Translations under genes and position numbers: made by a program | Shown: in pieces, positions 1 to 10,121 of the stretch | Position numbering within the stretch: position 1 is the stretch's first letter | How the letters are laid out: each line of letters opens with the position of its first letter | Notes under the pieces: generated by a model | The model's database searches: none | What the model was told of the DNA's origin: nothing | Seen by the model: the letters and a program-made list of their open reading frames with translations, nothing else | Assembly: GCA_002633005.1 (NCBI GenBank) | Contig: NMRA01000293.1 | Location: 360,756 to 424,755 of the forward strand | Source: Phoronis australis | Taxonomy: Eukaryota; Phoronida; Phoronidae | Direction: 5' to 3' | DNA: 64,000 nt

Positions 1-78
1 ACAGTTATTTTGAGTTCGCCCAAAAGTAGAGTAGAAAATGCCAAACCTAATTTCGAGTTCCATTTCGAGTAAAAAGAT

Positions 79-825
79 TGGAGACCGGGCCCTGAAGTTG
101 AACTACCCCAAGCTGACATTACTTGATTAGAAGATAAGAGTGATAAGATAGTCAGTGTTCACCATCTTTAGCTTTCTCCAGTAGAGACTGGGGAGTTCCT
201 GTAGGAGCTTCATATGCCGACAGCTTCTTGATGAATTATGCCTCACACTGATTAAAACATCAGATTCAGAGTCAAGTTGTTATAAGTTATAAGTACCTTT
301 TGCGCATATAGAGCCTTAGAGGACACTTAGCCTGGACTGGAGGCTGTCGATGTCTTTAATTCCTTTCAACTCGAACAAAAACTTCCGTGATCAGTTTTTT
401 TTGAGCTGTCCTCTTTTCAGATGCCCAAATTGGCTGCTGGCCATTTTTAACAATGTGCGCACTCCTGGCGGGCGCAGTAAAATTATGAGCGGGCGCAATG
501 TAAAAATAGCCAGCTGCTGACTTGGGCAACTTAGAAAGGACTGCTCGAAGAAAAGGTTTGATTACAGGGGTTTTTGTTGGAGTTGGAAGGAAATAAAGAC
601 ATTGACAGCCATCAAAGCTGGCCCTCTATGCTCAAAAGGCACTTATAACAACGTGACATTGATCAGTGTAAGGCGTAATTGGCTAAAATAATTCGTGCGT
701 ATGAAGCTCCATCTCTAATGGGGCCAGCTAGAGATGGTGTCACTGTCTACCATTTTATCTGTGACTGCAACACTTTTCTAATTCAATCGGCAGCATTCAC
801 GGCAAAGTGTCCAGGCCGACCTCCA
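79..825. repeat. Long imperfect inverted repeat (foldback element)
   Basis: The sequence from about 79 to 462 is matched, in reverse complement and in the same order, by about 488 to 825. Matching blocks include 79-95 with 811-825, 155-176 with 730-745, 238-262 with 661-676, 274-306 with 630-656, 343-376 with 580-608, 400-430 with 522-548 and 430-456 with 490-520. Arms are roughly 340-380 bp, imperfect with small indels, around a short GC-rich centre near 475. This is the shape of a foldback transposon or an inverted duplication. A transcript across it would form a long hairpin. It ends about 530 bp before the MED8 start codon. I see no protein-coding potential in it. Confidence 0.8.
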
Positions 826-831
826 TTTACG

Positions 832-1355
832 TTTCATGCTCATCAAGCCACTCACATCACCATAATGCTAACATCGTCTAAAACCGGTACAAATAGAGGC
901 TCTTGACGGTAATTCACGACCGTATCGAGCTGACCTCAGTTCGACCTGACCTGATGAGGTCACAAACACATAATCGCTGCTGATTTGTAATTCGACTCAT
1001 TTTATGACTTCCATTTAATTAATTAAATCACACGCATGTGCTTCTGTGTTTGTGATTGATGATTTATGAGGAACGGAAGGAAATTTGAAGGCCGTTTGAA
1101 ATGTTGACCTATGTTTCTTGTACCCAAGCAGTGTGCTCATGGAGTACTGTAAGTGTAATGTTGCTGATTTTAGTTGATGTAAGCGTTCCTGTGATATTGT
1201 GGGCAGCCTTATGAGCATGCGCATTAGTTGACATAAATGGAACAGGTCGGTCAAGACGTTTTGCCTGGAATGTTGCCGATTGAATTCATTTAGGAAAATC
1301 TGGAGGTATGTTTGGTATTTATTGGTTTCATTGTTAATAATTGTAACTAGTGAAC
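832..1355. other. MED8 upstream region, no gene seen
   Basis: This stretch separates the foldback repeat from the MED8 start codon. It presumably holds the MED8 promoter and 5' UTR, but I recognise no TATA box or other convincing core element. The short open frames in it have no recognisable protein content. Confidence 0.4.
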
Positions 1356-4300
1356 ATGTTGCAGTCGCAGGTAAATTGTGTGACGTAAATTACTCCCAGA
1401 TTGACACACTTTAAGTAATTCCAAAAGTGTCTGGTGGGTGACCATATTCGATAGCAGTTATGTACCTTTGTCTTTATTTTAGTATATTATCAAGCGGCTG
1501 ACGAGAGAGCATGTGGGCCCAGCGGACAACCCGAATATCATGACTCATCAGTTATTAACTAAAAAGTGAACTCATCTACTAGTATGTGTAATTTCTGTAC
1601 TTTTTGACAGGTTTGTTTGTTTTTTTCCAGAGAGAGGAGAAGCAATTAGAGGCTGCCTTGGAGTCGATCATTTTAAGAGTTCAAGATATAAAGAATGCAA
1701 TTGCAGCTTTCTTGGCCAAGCTTGAAACAGAACATGAAACACTGAAATGGTGTGGTGGTATTTGATGCATTTTGTTTGTGCTGTGTGTCATTCTCCTATG
1801 CACTTCTTTATGAGATGTGCAATTTGAGCTGCAAAAGTATTGCTCTTTTGGTTGCTTTTTGTTGTTGCTAAACTTTTGTTTGTGTCATTTTATGTGCCGA
1901 GCGTTGTCTTGAGGAAAAGCGAATTGTCATTTCTTTACAAATTTAGAGAAATCACTTTCCATCTGAGTAAGAAACAAGTTGAGGTTTATTTTATGGTAAA
2001 TGGTTTAAATCATAAATTTGTTTTTTTGACAGAACGCATGTCTATAGCGGCGTTAAGTTTAGAATTACATTCTGGACCAAACTGTGTTCATTCAATACTC
2101 CCTTTGCTAGACTCACTGCTTGATATATTTTGTTTCATATGATTTTTGTCCTAATTATTAATGTAGAGGACTTGAAGTTTGTCCATCTAGGATTAAGGGC
2201 ATGTTGTGAAGGATAGAACATGTTTACATTTTACATTACAGGCCGAGTGTCTTGGACAATTTTGCTTTACTCTCTGGCCAGATCAGCTCACTCAACAATC
2301 TTCTGAAAAATGAGAAGGTGCCTCAGCTACGACAGTACATCACACTGCCATTAGTGTTGAGTCATGAAGCTGACAGGGACCTAGAGGTAAAGTGCAAAAT
2401 GTCAATAATGTTTTGGTGATACCAACTGTTACATGCCCACGTATTTATATAGGCTAAAATGTTCACTGACTTCCAGTACATCATTTGCGCAGACTTTAAC
2501 GTAAACTATGCAAGCCGAGTGTGATGCAGCTTGCAGTCACATTGTTGTAACCAAATGATGTTTGTCTATTGTCAGGCACTTTTGTATTTCGCACCATAAG
2601 AGTTCCACATGTACTTTGTTGTTGTCGTGTTCTGTGCACGCTTTTCTCAGCTGCATTACTATATTATCCTTCCAATGCCAACAAAGTATTACTGCTGTAG
2701 TGTGGGCTGCAAATCCAATTGAAGAAAGTTGCATAAAACCCGTGGGTGCATGATGTTAAGTTCATCACCTTCCCGTCATAAGTCAAAGACAAGAAATTGC
2801 AGGGGGGGGGGTTAAGCAAACTGGTTAACTTTGGAACAAACAGAAACCCTTTCTGGAAGATACATTTCAATTCCGCTGCTTTTTTAAATGGTTGAAATCT
2901 GGATTTATTTCCACGGCCATACACCTCAACGTGACTTTGTGAAAATGTGACTGACATTTCAAAGCAATGTCAATGAAAACAATGTGTTCTCTTACCTCCG
3001 GGACAAAAGAGAGCTCTGTCACTATGTAATCCAGGACAGCTCTATTGTTTCTTTGTTCATTTTTGGGGTCTGAAAACCAACATTTTGACCTTGGTGAAAG
3101 TCTGTATTATTGTACATTTTCTCTGATGCTGCACCTTGAGACTGGTGAATGCGGTGCAGTAATGAAAATGAAAATGGCAGTGATAACGGTTTAATTGTTT
3201 TCACACCTTTAATGCTGAACTTTGCAGAAAGTGACAGAAGGCCGTGTAGTGACCTTTAACCCTGACAGTGTTCCACACTATCTGAGGACCAAACCAGAGA
3301 TGGAAATTGAAGAAAAACTGAACCAGTTTAACACAAAAGCATCTCAACTCTCTGCTGACAATGTGCAGGTAAATAGGTTTTGTACAGTAACTGATTTGTG
3401 TTTCTGAAAATCTTTAAAATCTGTTAAATCACATTTGCCGGTGCCAAAATCTGACCTTTCAAGTACGTCTTTTTATAATAAGTACTTGTTGTAAGTAGCC
3501 TACAATAGATGGCGCTGTTGGAGTTGCTGGATACGCCATCTTGTAATAAATGTTTCTGCAAACATTGTCTGATCTTTAACACATCAAACTAGTGTAGACG
3601 TAACTGCACAGGGCCTTTATAACGCCATCATCCGCTTTAAAGTAACACTTGACTTTTTATATTTGACTTTTTCTCTGTTTCAGACTTTGCTTAGCAGAGT
3701 CTTTTGTATTTATTTTATTGGTTTTCCTGGTTTAGGACTATTTTTAATCTTGTGTTATGCACTACATTTTTGTATTTGAAAACACATTAGTTTGAGCCGT
3801 TAGTCCTAAGTTTTCTTAAGTGAATTTCAGCACGTGCTTAGATTTACTGATATCACTATACATCAACGTCTAATCTCTCGTGTGTGATAAGAACTGGTAG
3901 CTGGTATCATTCTGTGGACTCCTCACTGTGTACTTTGTTACATTCACAGAAGCAAATTGCAACTCTAAATAGAATCACTGGCTCAGTTGCGGATAATTTG
4001 AAGAAGTTTCGCGATGACTGGGAGAGTGAAACAGGTATGGACTTGATGGACTTGTATATTTTGTGTTCATACTGTTTGGCCGTGAAATTGGGGAAAATGA
4101 ATGCTCTGTGTGTGTGTGTGTGTGTGGGCGTGCGCATGTGTGTGTGTCATGCTGTAGAAGGTAACACATTGGTATTGTATATTAAGTGACATATTGTGCT
4201 GCACAAACATGTAATAGATACAAACATACTGGTATTGTATATACAAGTGATGTACCATGCTGTACAAGCAAATGATAGATACAAACATACTGGTATTGTG

Positions 4301-7300
4301 TGTGTAAGTGCTGTTCAAGTAAACAATTGATGCAAACATTCTGGTATTGTATATACAAGTGATGTATCATGCTGTAAAAGAAAATGATAGATACGAACAT
4401 ACTGGTATTGTGTACTATGTAAGTGCTGTTCAAGTAAACAATTGATGCAAACGTTCTGGTATTGTATATACAAGTGATGTATCATGCTGTACCATTACAA
4501 ATATTAGTATATTAATTGAGGTGCACTACCTGCTACAGAAAAAAACTGCAATTGTAGCAAAATTCAAGAAAATGTACATAATTGCGAAGCTTTTATTGCA
4601 TGAGAACCTGTCTTTATACGTGTCCTCTTTGCAGGTCAGAGACGTTCCCAGCCTTCTACATCATCTAGTGCGGACACACAAGCTCTCATTGCAGCCCTGA
4701 ACACTGGTAAAACCTTCAAGCAAGGTCTGAAGCGACAAGACGCTATATCTAACCCCCCACCTGATATACCTCGACCCCAACAGTCACGACCAAGTATGTG
4801 GTGTTTTTAGCTGAGGAAAATTCCGTCGCTGACTTCTTTTAATGTGCTGGTTTAGTTCATTGCCATCCCTAGTTAAAGTCCCACACAGCGCCGTCTTTGA
4901 AAACTCTTTGTTTTGTGTAGAACCCTTTGTTTTGGTTTGATAATGCAGCAGGTTAGCATTTCACATGCTGGACTGAATGAAGTTGGCCTACTCTGGAAAG
5001 ATTCACCACCGCAAGTTTGATTGATTTCAGATTTTGGCTTGACCAAATTAGCAGTTCTTGAGGATAATTTTGACTAGAATATTTATGACTTGCTCTGACA
5101 CACTCAAATTACTGTCGGTGCTGCATACGTGGATGGATTTGGTGGGGGTTATAGAGCCGCTTCTGCTACGGACACTACTAAAAAAACGCCTTGCATAGGG
5201 CTGATGGGGACATTTAAATTGTGGCTGCACCTCATGACATACTATTTTTTTCTATATATTTATTATTATTTATAGACAAATACAAATTAAATCACTAACA
5301 AATACATCCATTCATAAAGGCATGCACACCTCAGGAAAGACTATTTTCTTGGCTCCTATAAAGTAAACAACTGCTACACAAAGTTAATGTAACAGTAAAA
5401 TTTTCCTGCTTCCCAGAAAAGCTGCCATACACAAAATTTTTACATGCAATTGATTTTCCAGTATTGTAGTAGCCATGAGTATATGTAACAAACTTGTGAA
5501 TATTAGGTATATTTTGTTTGGCTAGTAACAGCATAATGTTGAATAGAGAATCGTGTGTCTCATAAAGTTCAAGAATAACACTTTTGTAAGAGAGACAGTT
5601 GGGAAGCTGAATGGGACGATTTTGAAGTAGTTTTGTGAATTCCTTCCAAAAATCTACAGGGCTGTGACAGTGTCTTTGGAGCTTTATTACAAAAGGAACA
5701 TAAATTAGAATCTCAAACTTGGATTTTGCCTAGTTGCAATAAGCCTGTGTAATATTCTAAATTGGAACCATCTAATGTTGGGATCCTTTGTAGTGTCATA
5801 AGGTAATGTGTATATTTTCTTCCAATCTGAACTATCTCCTAACTCTATTTCCCATTTACACTTTGATTTAGAAGGTTTCTTGATGTCTTTAAAGATAGAC
5901 TGAACAGATGTGTCTAAAGCCCTTCACATCCTGTGAGTAATTGCTAAAGGCATACAAAAAGAATAGATATTAAAACTTTTAATTTTTCTTTGAAATAGAC
6001 TTTTTTGAAACCTTGTTAGAACAGAAACAACACCATTATATTCTACTAAGTTGGTTTTCACATCGAACCTGTTTATCATGGTCTAAAGTAACGAAAACGC
6101 CATCAGAGATATATTATGTAATATACCTCTGATAAAGCTTTTACAAACTAAGACTTAGAAAAAATGCTTCTGCCTCCGATGCCCAATTTACTATTAAACC
6201 ATAAAGGCCTATTCAAAGAATCCTCTTAATTCGCAACGATTATTTTTAAGCGCTCTACCAAATGGCATTCAATTTTGTTGACTCCAATTTTTTAATAGAC
6301 TGAATCTCAGTCACTCTTGCCATGAAGTTTTTTATGCGTCATATCCAATTGACTAGCAAAATCCACTCCCAAAAATCTAAAAGATTTTTTTGTCCAAGAC
6401 AGACTTTCTTGTGTAGGAATCACGTCATTACTACCAGTTTTACTTCCAAACCATATGACTTTTGTTTCATCCACATTCACTTGGAGACCGGAGACACTAG
6501 CAAACAAGTATATTCAATGTGCTATTCAATGACAAATTCGACCTGTCCAAAGTAATTGATGTGTTGTCCGCATAATTAAATATTCCTAATTTCCTGCAAG
6601 TACACCTGCAATATTTTTATTAATCTTGATTAAATACGCCAAAATCGCTGCGCACAATATAAAAATGTAGGGAGACAGCGGGTCACCTTGTCTGCAGCCA
6701 CGCGAAATATTGAACCAGGAAGATGGGTTATCATTTACGACAACGCACAACGTAATATAAAAGACTTTTACTCACCTTCTGATTGACCAACCAAAATTAA
6801 GGAATGATAATGTTTTTTGTATATAATTCCATGACAATGAATCAAATGCTTTCTCAAACTTATTCAGTAAGAGCAATCCTGGTTTTTCAGCTGCCTGGGC
6901 ATAAAACATTAAATTATATAGCATGCGGATATTTGTGTTCATATTTCTTCCAGAAACAAAACCTGTCTGGTCCTTACTGCTTAGTTTTCCAAAAATGGAT
7001 TTTAAACGTTCAGCCACAGCCGAGGAATCCAGTTGATATGTCACATTTAGTGAGGATACGAGTCTCCAGTTTTTCAAATAATGTTTACTTTAATTTATAT
7101 CCTCCCTTGCAGATACAGGTAATCACTCCCTCTTTCTGTGTTGATGGTAATTGACAAACAATAAAACCACTTGATTCATTGGTTCACTGAACATGTGATG
7201 TTTATTTCTGATAAAGTTTCATATTTGGATTGCAATTGACTGCGCACAGCATGCCTTGTATGTTTTATCGATAATTTATGTGAACTGTTATCCGTCGTTT

Positions 7301-7393
7301 CCAGATATCCCGACTCCACAGATTATCACCAATAAAGCACCAATGTTCAGAACTAATATAAAGACAGCTAGCCATCCATACACAAGACCATGA
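1356..7393 (+). CDS. MED8: Mediator complex subunit 8, complete, seven coding exons
   Basis: MED8 is a head-module subunit of Mediator, the nuclear coactivator that bridges activators and RNA polymerase II. Coding exons: 1356-1370, 1631-1749, 2242-2386, 3228-3368, 3950-4034, 4635-4793, 7305-7393. They total 753 nt, giving 250 aa plus TGA; vertebrate MED8 is about 268 aa. All introns are GT/AG and all phases agree. Recognisable family blocks are REEKQLEAALES at the N terminus, PSVLDNFALLSGQ, PLVLSHEADRDLE, VPHYLRTKPEMEIEEKL, DTQALIAALNTGKTFKQGL, and the C-terminal NIKTASHPYTRP. The start was chosen because ATG-TTG-CAG-TCG-CAG followed by a donor splices in phase onto the conserved REEKQLE exon; this tiny first exon is the least certain part. 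Intron 4 carries a TG microsatellite and minisatellite, and intron 6 carries an antisense LINE remnant. Confidence 0.93.
4106..4148. repeat. TG microsatellite in MED8 intron
   Basis: A run of TG dinucleotides, interrupted near its middle by GGCGTGCGCATG, sits just downstream of the fourth coding exon's MED8 donor and just before a minisatellite. It creates spurious Cys-Val and Thr-His reading frames on the two strands. Confidence 0.9.
4171..4498. repeat. Higher-order minisatellite in MED8 intron
   Basis: The block beginning GGTATTGTATA recurs at about 4171, 4231, 4292, 4343, 4404 and 4458. Two unit types are seen. A long type of about 60 bp contains AAGTGATGTAYCATGCTGTA and ATAGATACAAACATACT. 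A short type of about 51-54 bp contains AAGTGCTGTTCAAGTAAACA. Their order is long, long, short, long, short, long, so the later part has a dimeric higher-order period of about 112-115 bp. Confidence 0.85.
5240..7140 (-). mobile_element. Degenerate non-LTR retrotransposon (LINE), RT and C-terminal part
   Basis: Minus-strand fragments, read in 5' to 3' order, give a reverse transcriptase: KDQTGFVSGRNMNTNIRMLY and FEKAFDSLSWNYIQKTLSFL (7077-6772), then RQGDPLSPYIFIL near 6700-6650, YADNTSITLD near 6570-6540, and GLQVNVDETKVIWFG (6507-6307). A further C-terminal fragment with LLAKQNIPNIHKF lies at 5534-5331. These are RT palm and thumb motifs of L1/Tx1-like LINEs. The catalytic FADD/YADD box reads YADN here, and frames are broken between fragments, so it is an inactive copy. 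It lies antisense in MED8 intron 6. End points are approximate; I did not identify target-site duplications. Confidence 0.85.
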
Positions 7394-8165
7394 AACTATA
7401 TTGAGAGTTCAGACCAGAGCAGGAAGTCATCAGTATGCAAGGCGGTGAAAGGTTTGTTCTCAGCCATGCCAGGATTCAGTGTTTAGGCTTGAGCAGCCAG
7501 ACCGTCCCACAATGAAAGCTGTTTTGTCAGCCATGCCTTGGCTAAGACTGGAGAATATCTCTGCAGGCCTAATAATTCCATCTGTCTTTTGCAGAGGTAC
7601 GAAGGCATATTGTTTGGTTTACCCGGTATTCACAATGTCTGGCTCTTTGGAGTTGATTTAGTTGATGAATGAGACATTGCACATCTGTGAATTTATGTCT
7701 AGTTTGCCACAATGGAACTCCCCTGGGATTTACTAATGCTGATATGGGTCTGTGGACACTGCAGCAGCATGGGGGAAGCAGCAGGGTCCTTACCATTCCC
7801 AGAATGCAGTGATACAGCTTTGGAATTGCTTGAATGGACAATTGTGATGTTGATTCACTTTTGATAGACATGAATGTTGAGATATGGTTTCTGATTATGC
7901 TAGCTATATATTACCCCAGTGAGAAATTTCGATATTCTGATCTTTGAAATTCTTGATCTGTTATATGTGTGCCATTGTGGTGAATCTTAAATGCATCCGT
8001 CTGCTGCAATGAGTACTTAGTTATCTAACATGTTAGTGATTTTTGACAGGTCAAGATGACTATGTTAAATTATTTCTGCGTCGAACTGCATAGAATCTCA
8101 GTTACCCGTTGGAAGGTTTGAACTACTGAGCACACTACCATTAGCATCAATCTATCACAGCAATT

Positions 8166-8261
8166 GTCAGATGTAATGTGCCCACATTTTGAGAACCAGT
8201 GTGATGCCCATTATTCTGTAGAAAAAACTAGTTCTCAAAATGTGGGCAACTTACGTCTGAC
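8166..8261. repeat. Short, strong hairpin: miRNA-precursor-like or tiny palindromic element
   Basis: The 35-nt arm 8166-8200 pairs with 8227-8261 with only about five mismatches, leaving a 26-nt loop. The core TGCCCACATTTTGAGAAC is perfectly paired. Arm length, loop size and the 96-nt total are those of an animal miRNA precursor, but a miniature palindromic repeat would look the same. The mostly symmetric pairing on both strands means the sequence does not settle the strand. An 88-codon open frame across the hairpin is unlikely to be real. Confidence 0.6.
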
Positions 8262-8686
8262 TTATCACGGATCACTTCAGATGTTATTCAGGCTGGTGAC
8301 AGATTGCGGTTGTAGATTTCAAACAGTGATTACCCGGCTGCTATATGAGCAAGAAATCCCTGAACTGGCTGACATGCATGTTATGCAGGTAGTTATTGAT
8401 TATCATTTGTGGCCACCATTATGTTATTGAGTTGTACTTTATTTTTTTTTCATTGCATGAAACTGAGTGTTTGATAATGGATGTTTTCCTTTCGGCATGT
8501 AGTGCAATTTACTGAGTTTGTCTTTGGGGATTGATGTATGAAGAAATTTTAAAAATGGTTTGCGATACATTCTGGAAACAATTGGTTTATTTTTATTTTG
8601 CTTTTTGTTTTTTGAGCACAACAGACATTTCCAACATTGGTGGCTGTTAGCTCATTTAAAGACAGATTTCTAAGATTGCCTTTCAA

Positions 8687-8844
8687 GTTTTAACTGTTAT
8701 ATGTGCAAAGGAAATCGGAATAAATTTTGCATCATTTTGTCGTAAGTTTTAGTCAATTTCTGTATGTTTTAACTGTTATATGTGCAAAGGAAATCGGAAT
8801 AAATTTTGCATCATTTTGTCGTAAGTTTTAGTCAATTTCTGTAT
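8687..8844. repeat. Perfect 79-bp tandem duplication
   Basis: The 79-bp unit beginning GTTTTAACTGTTATATGTGC at 8687 is repeated immediately at 8766 with no difference that I can see. Each copy contains an AATAAA hexamer. Perfect identity implies a very recent duplication or an assembly artefact. Confidence 0.95.
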
Positions 8845-9672
8845 GAATGAGATTATGGTTTATGCAGTTTAAGAAATGTCAAGGTCATGCAACTCTTCCC
8901 TGGTCATTTTTGCATAATTTCATGTTATTCAAAAGCTCTTTCTTGAACTTGAAACCAATTTTACAAATCCGTAGAAGACTGTTTTTCATAGATTTTGCTG
9001 CTTGCTCCTCTTACGTGATAATGCGTATTGGATTTTTTTACCAGGAAATAACAGTTTTGGTACTGTTATCTGTGCTGTGTTAAATGCCCCTTTAACAAAT
9101 AGGCAATTGCAATATATTACAATGTTTAAAAATTAACAATAGAACACCGAAATCGCATGTCAACTTACAACATTGAAACACAAACACTATAAAATGAATT
9201 TCGAAAAAAATTTCAACTTAGTTTTTAACTTGAAAAGTTTCACACTGGAGTCAGACTTCACACCAGCTGAGATCAATACCCCACTCCTCTCTCCTAAAAT
9301 TCCCCGAGGGTCATACTGCTAGCCTGTTGTGATAGGCCCATAACCTGTTAGGGTGTGTGCCATGAATATGAAACATATACTTTATGTTGTGAAGAAAACT
9401 AAATTCCATGGTTAGTAAAAGGAGACTAATTTATTAAAAGCTCACCATGGATACACGCACACGCCAGAATGTACGATAGAGGTATTGGTGGTAGACCCAT
9501 GAAGCAATATTTTTCAAAAACCAAATCACTGAATGATAATGCGCATGAAAGCAATGTTTAGATTGCCTTAATGCGTGGTAACGTTTTTTCCTCAAAAATC
9601 GTGATTTATCACGGAGATCGTATTTTCCACCAACAAGAATTTTTTTGGCACGGAACCTTCGAATTCTGTTTC

Positions 9673-9678
9673 TTTATT
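9673..9678 (-). terminator. Possible polyadenylation signal of the receptor gene
   Basis: AATAAA on the minus strand, about 445 nt past the receptor stop codon. Another copy lies at 9430-9435. Which one is used cannot be told from sequence. Confidence 0.35.
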
Positions 9679-10121
9679 CTATTTGCTGCAAAGGAATTAT
9701 GAGATTTTCTTTTACGGCGTCTTGATAGCCCAAGAGCTCGGCTGTCAAAAATTAAGATTTCTTCGTGTAATGTTGACGTCTTCGTTTGTGACGGCAGAGT
9801 TCTCTAGTTAAGAAAAACGGAAATTTGTGGAGATGTTTTGTTAAGAAATAGTATAAAGAAACATAATTTACAAGCTTCGTGCGAAATAAACCTGTTTGTG
9901 ATTATTAGGGTGATCCCCGTGAACAATCATTTTTTTACAAAAAACACGATTGCTAACATCTGGGCGATATTTTTTAGACTAAGCAAGATGATGATTGACG
10001 ACCTTAAAAATATATAGCTGTATTATTTGTAGTTAAAACATTATTTAAGAAGTTCGATCCTTGGGAACGAAGACCGTCTACTAGCTTAATTTGGTTATTG
10101 AACGTGTAGATTAATCCAAAG

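Larger units (their letters stand above)
7394..10121. other. Intergenic region between MED8 and the receptor gene
   Basis: This holds the MED8 3' UTR (end not located; several AATAAA hexamers occur near 8720-8800), a miRNA-sized hairpin and a 79-bp tandem duplication, listed separately. The 3' end of the minus-strand receptor transcript also lies here. I find no conserved coding exon. Confidence 0.5.

Noticed and set aside
679-906. 75-codon open frame
   Set aside because: Lies in the right arm of the foldback repeat and lacks an ATG at its first codon.
1840-2142. 100-codon open frame in the MED8 region
   Set aside because: It lies wholly inside the intron between MED8 exons 1631-1749 and 2242-2386 and has no conserved content.
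4171-4498. CRISPR-like array of repeats and spacers
   Set aside because: Units are contiguous, diverged and of two types without unique spacers, in an intron of a eukaryotic gene: a minisatellite.
8164-8430. 88-codon open frame
   Set aside because: It runs through both arms of the hairpin at 8166-8261 and has no recognisable protein features.
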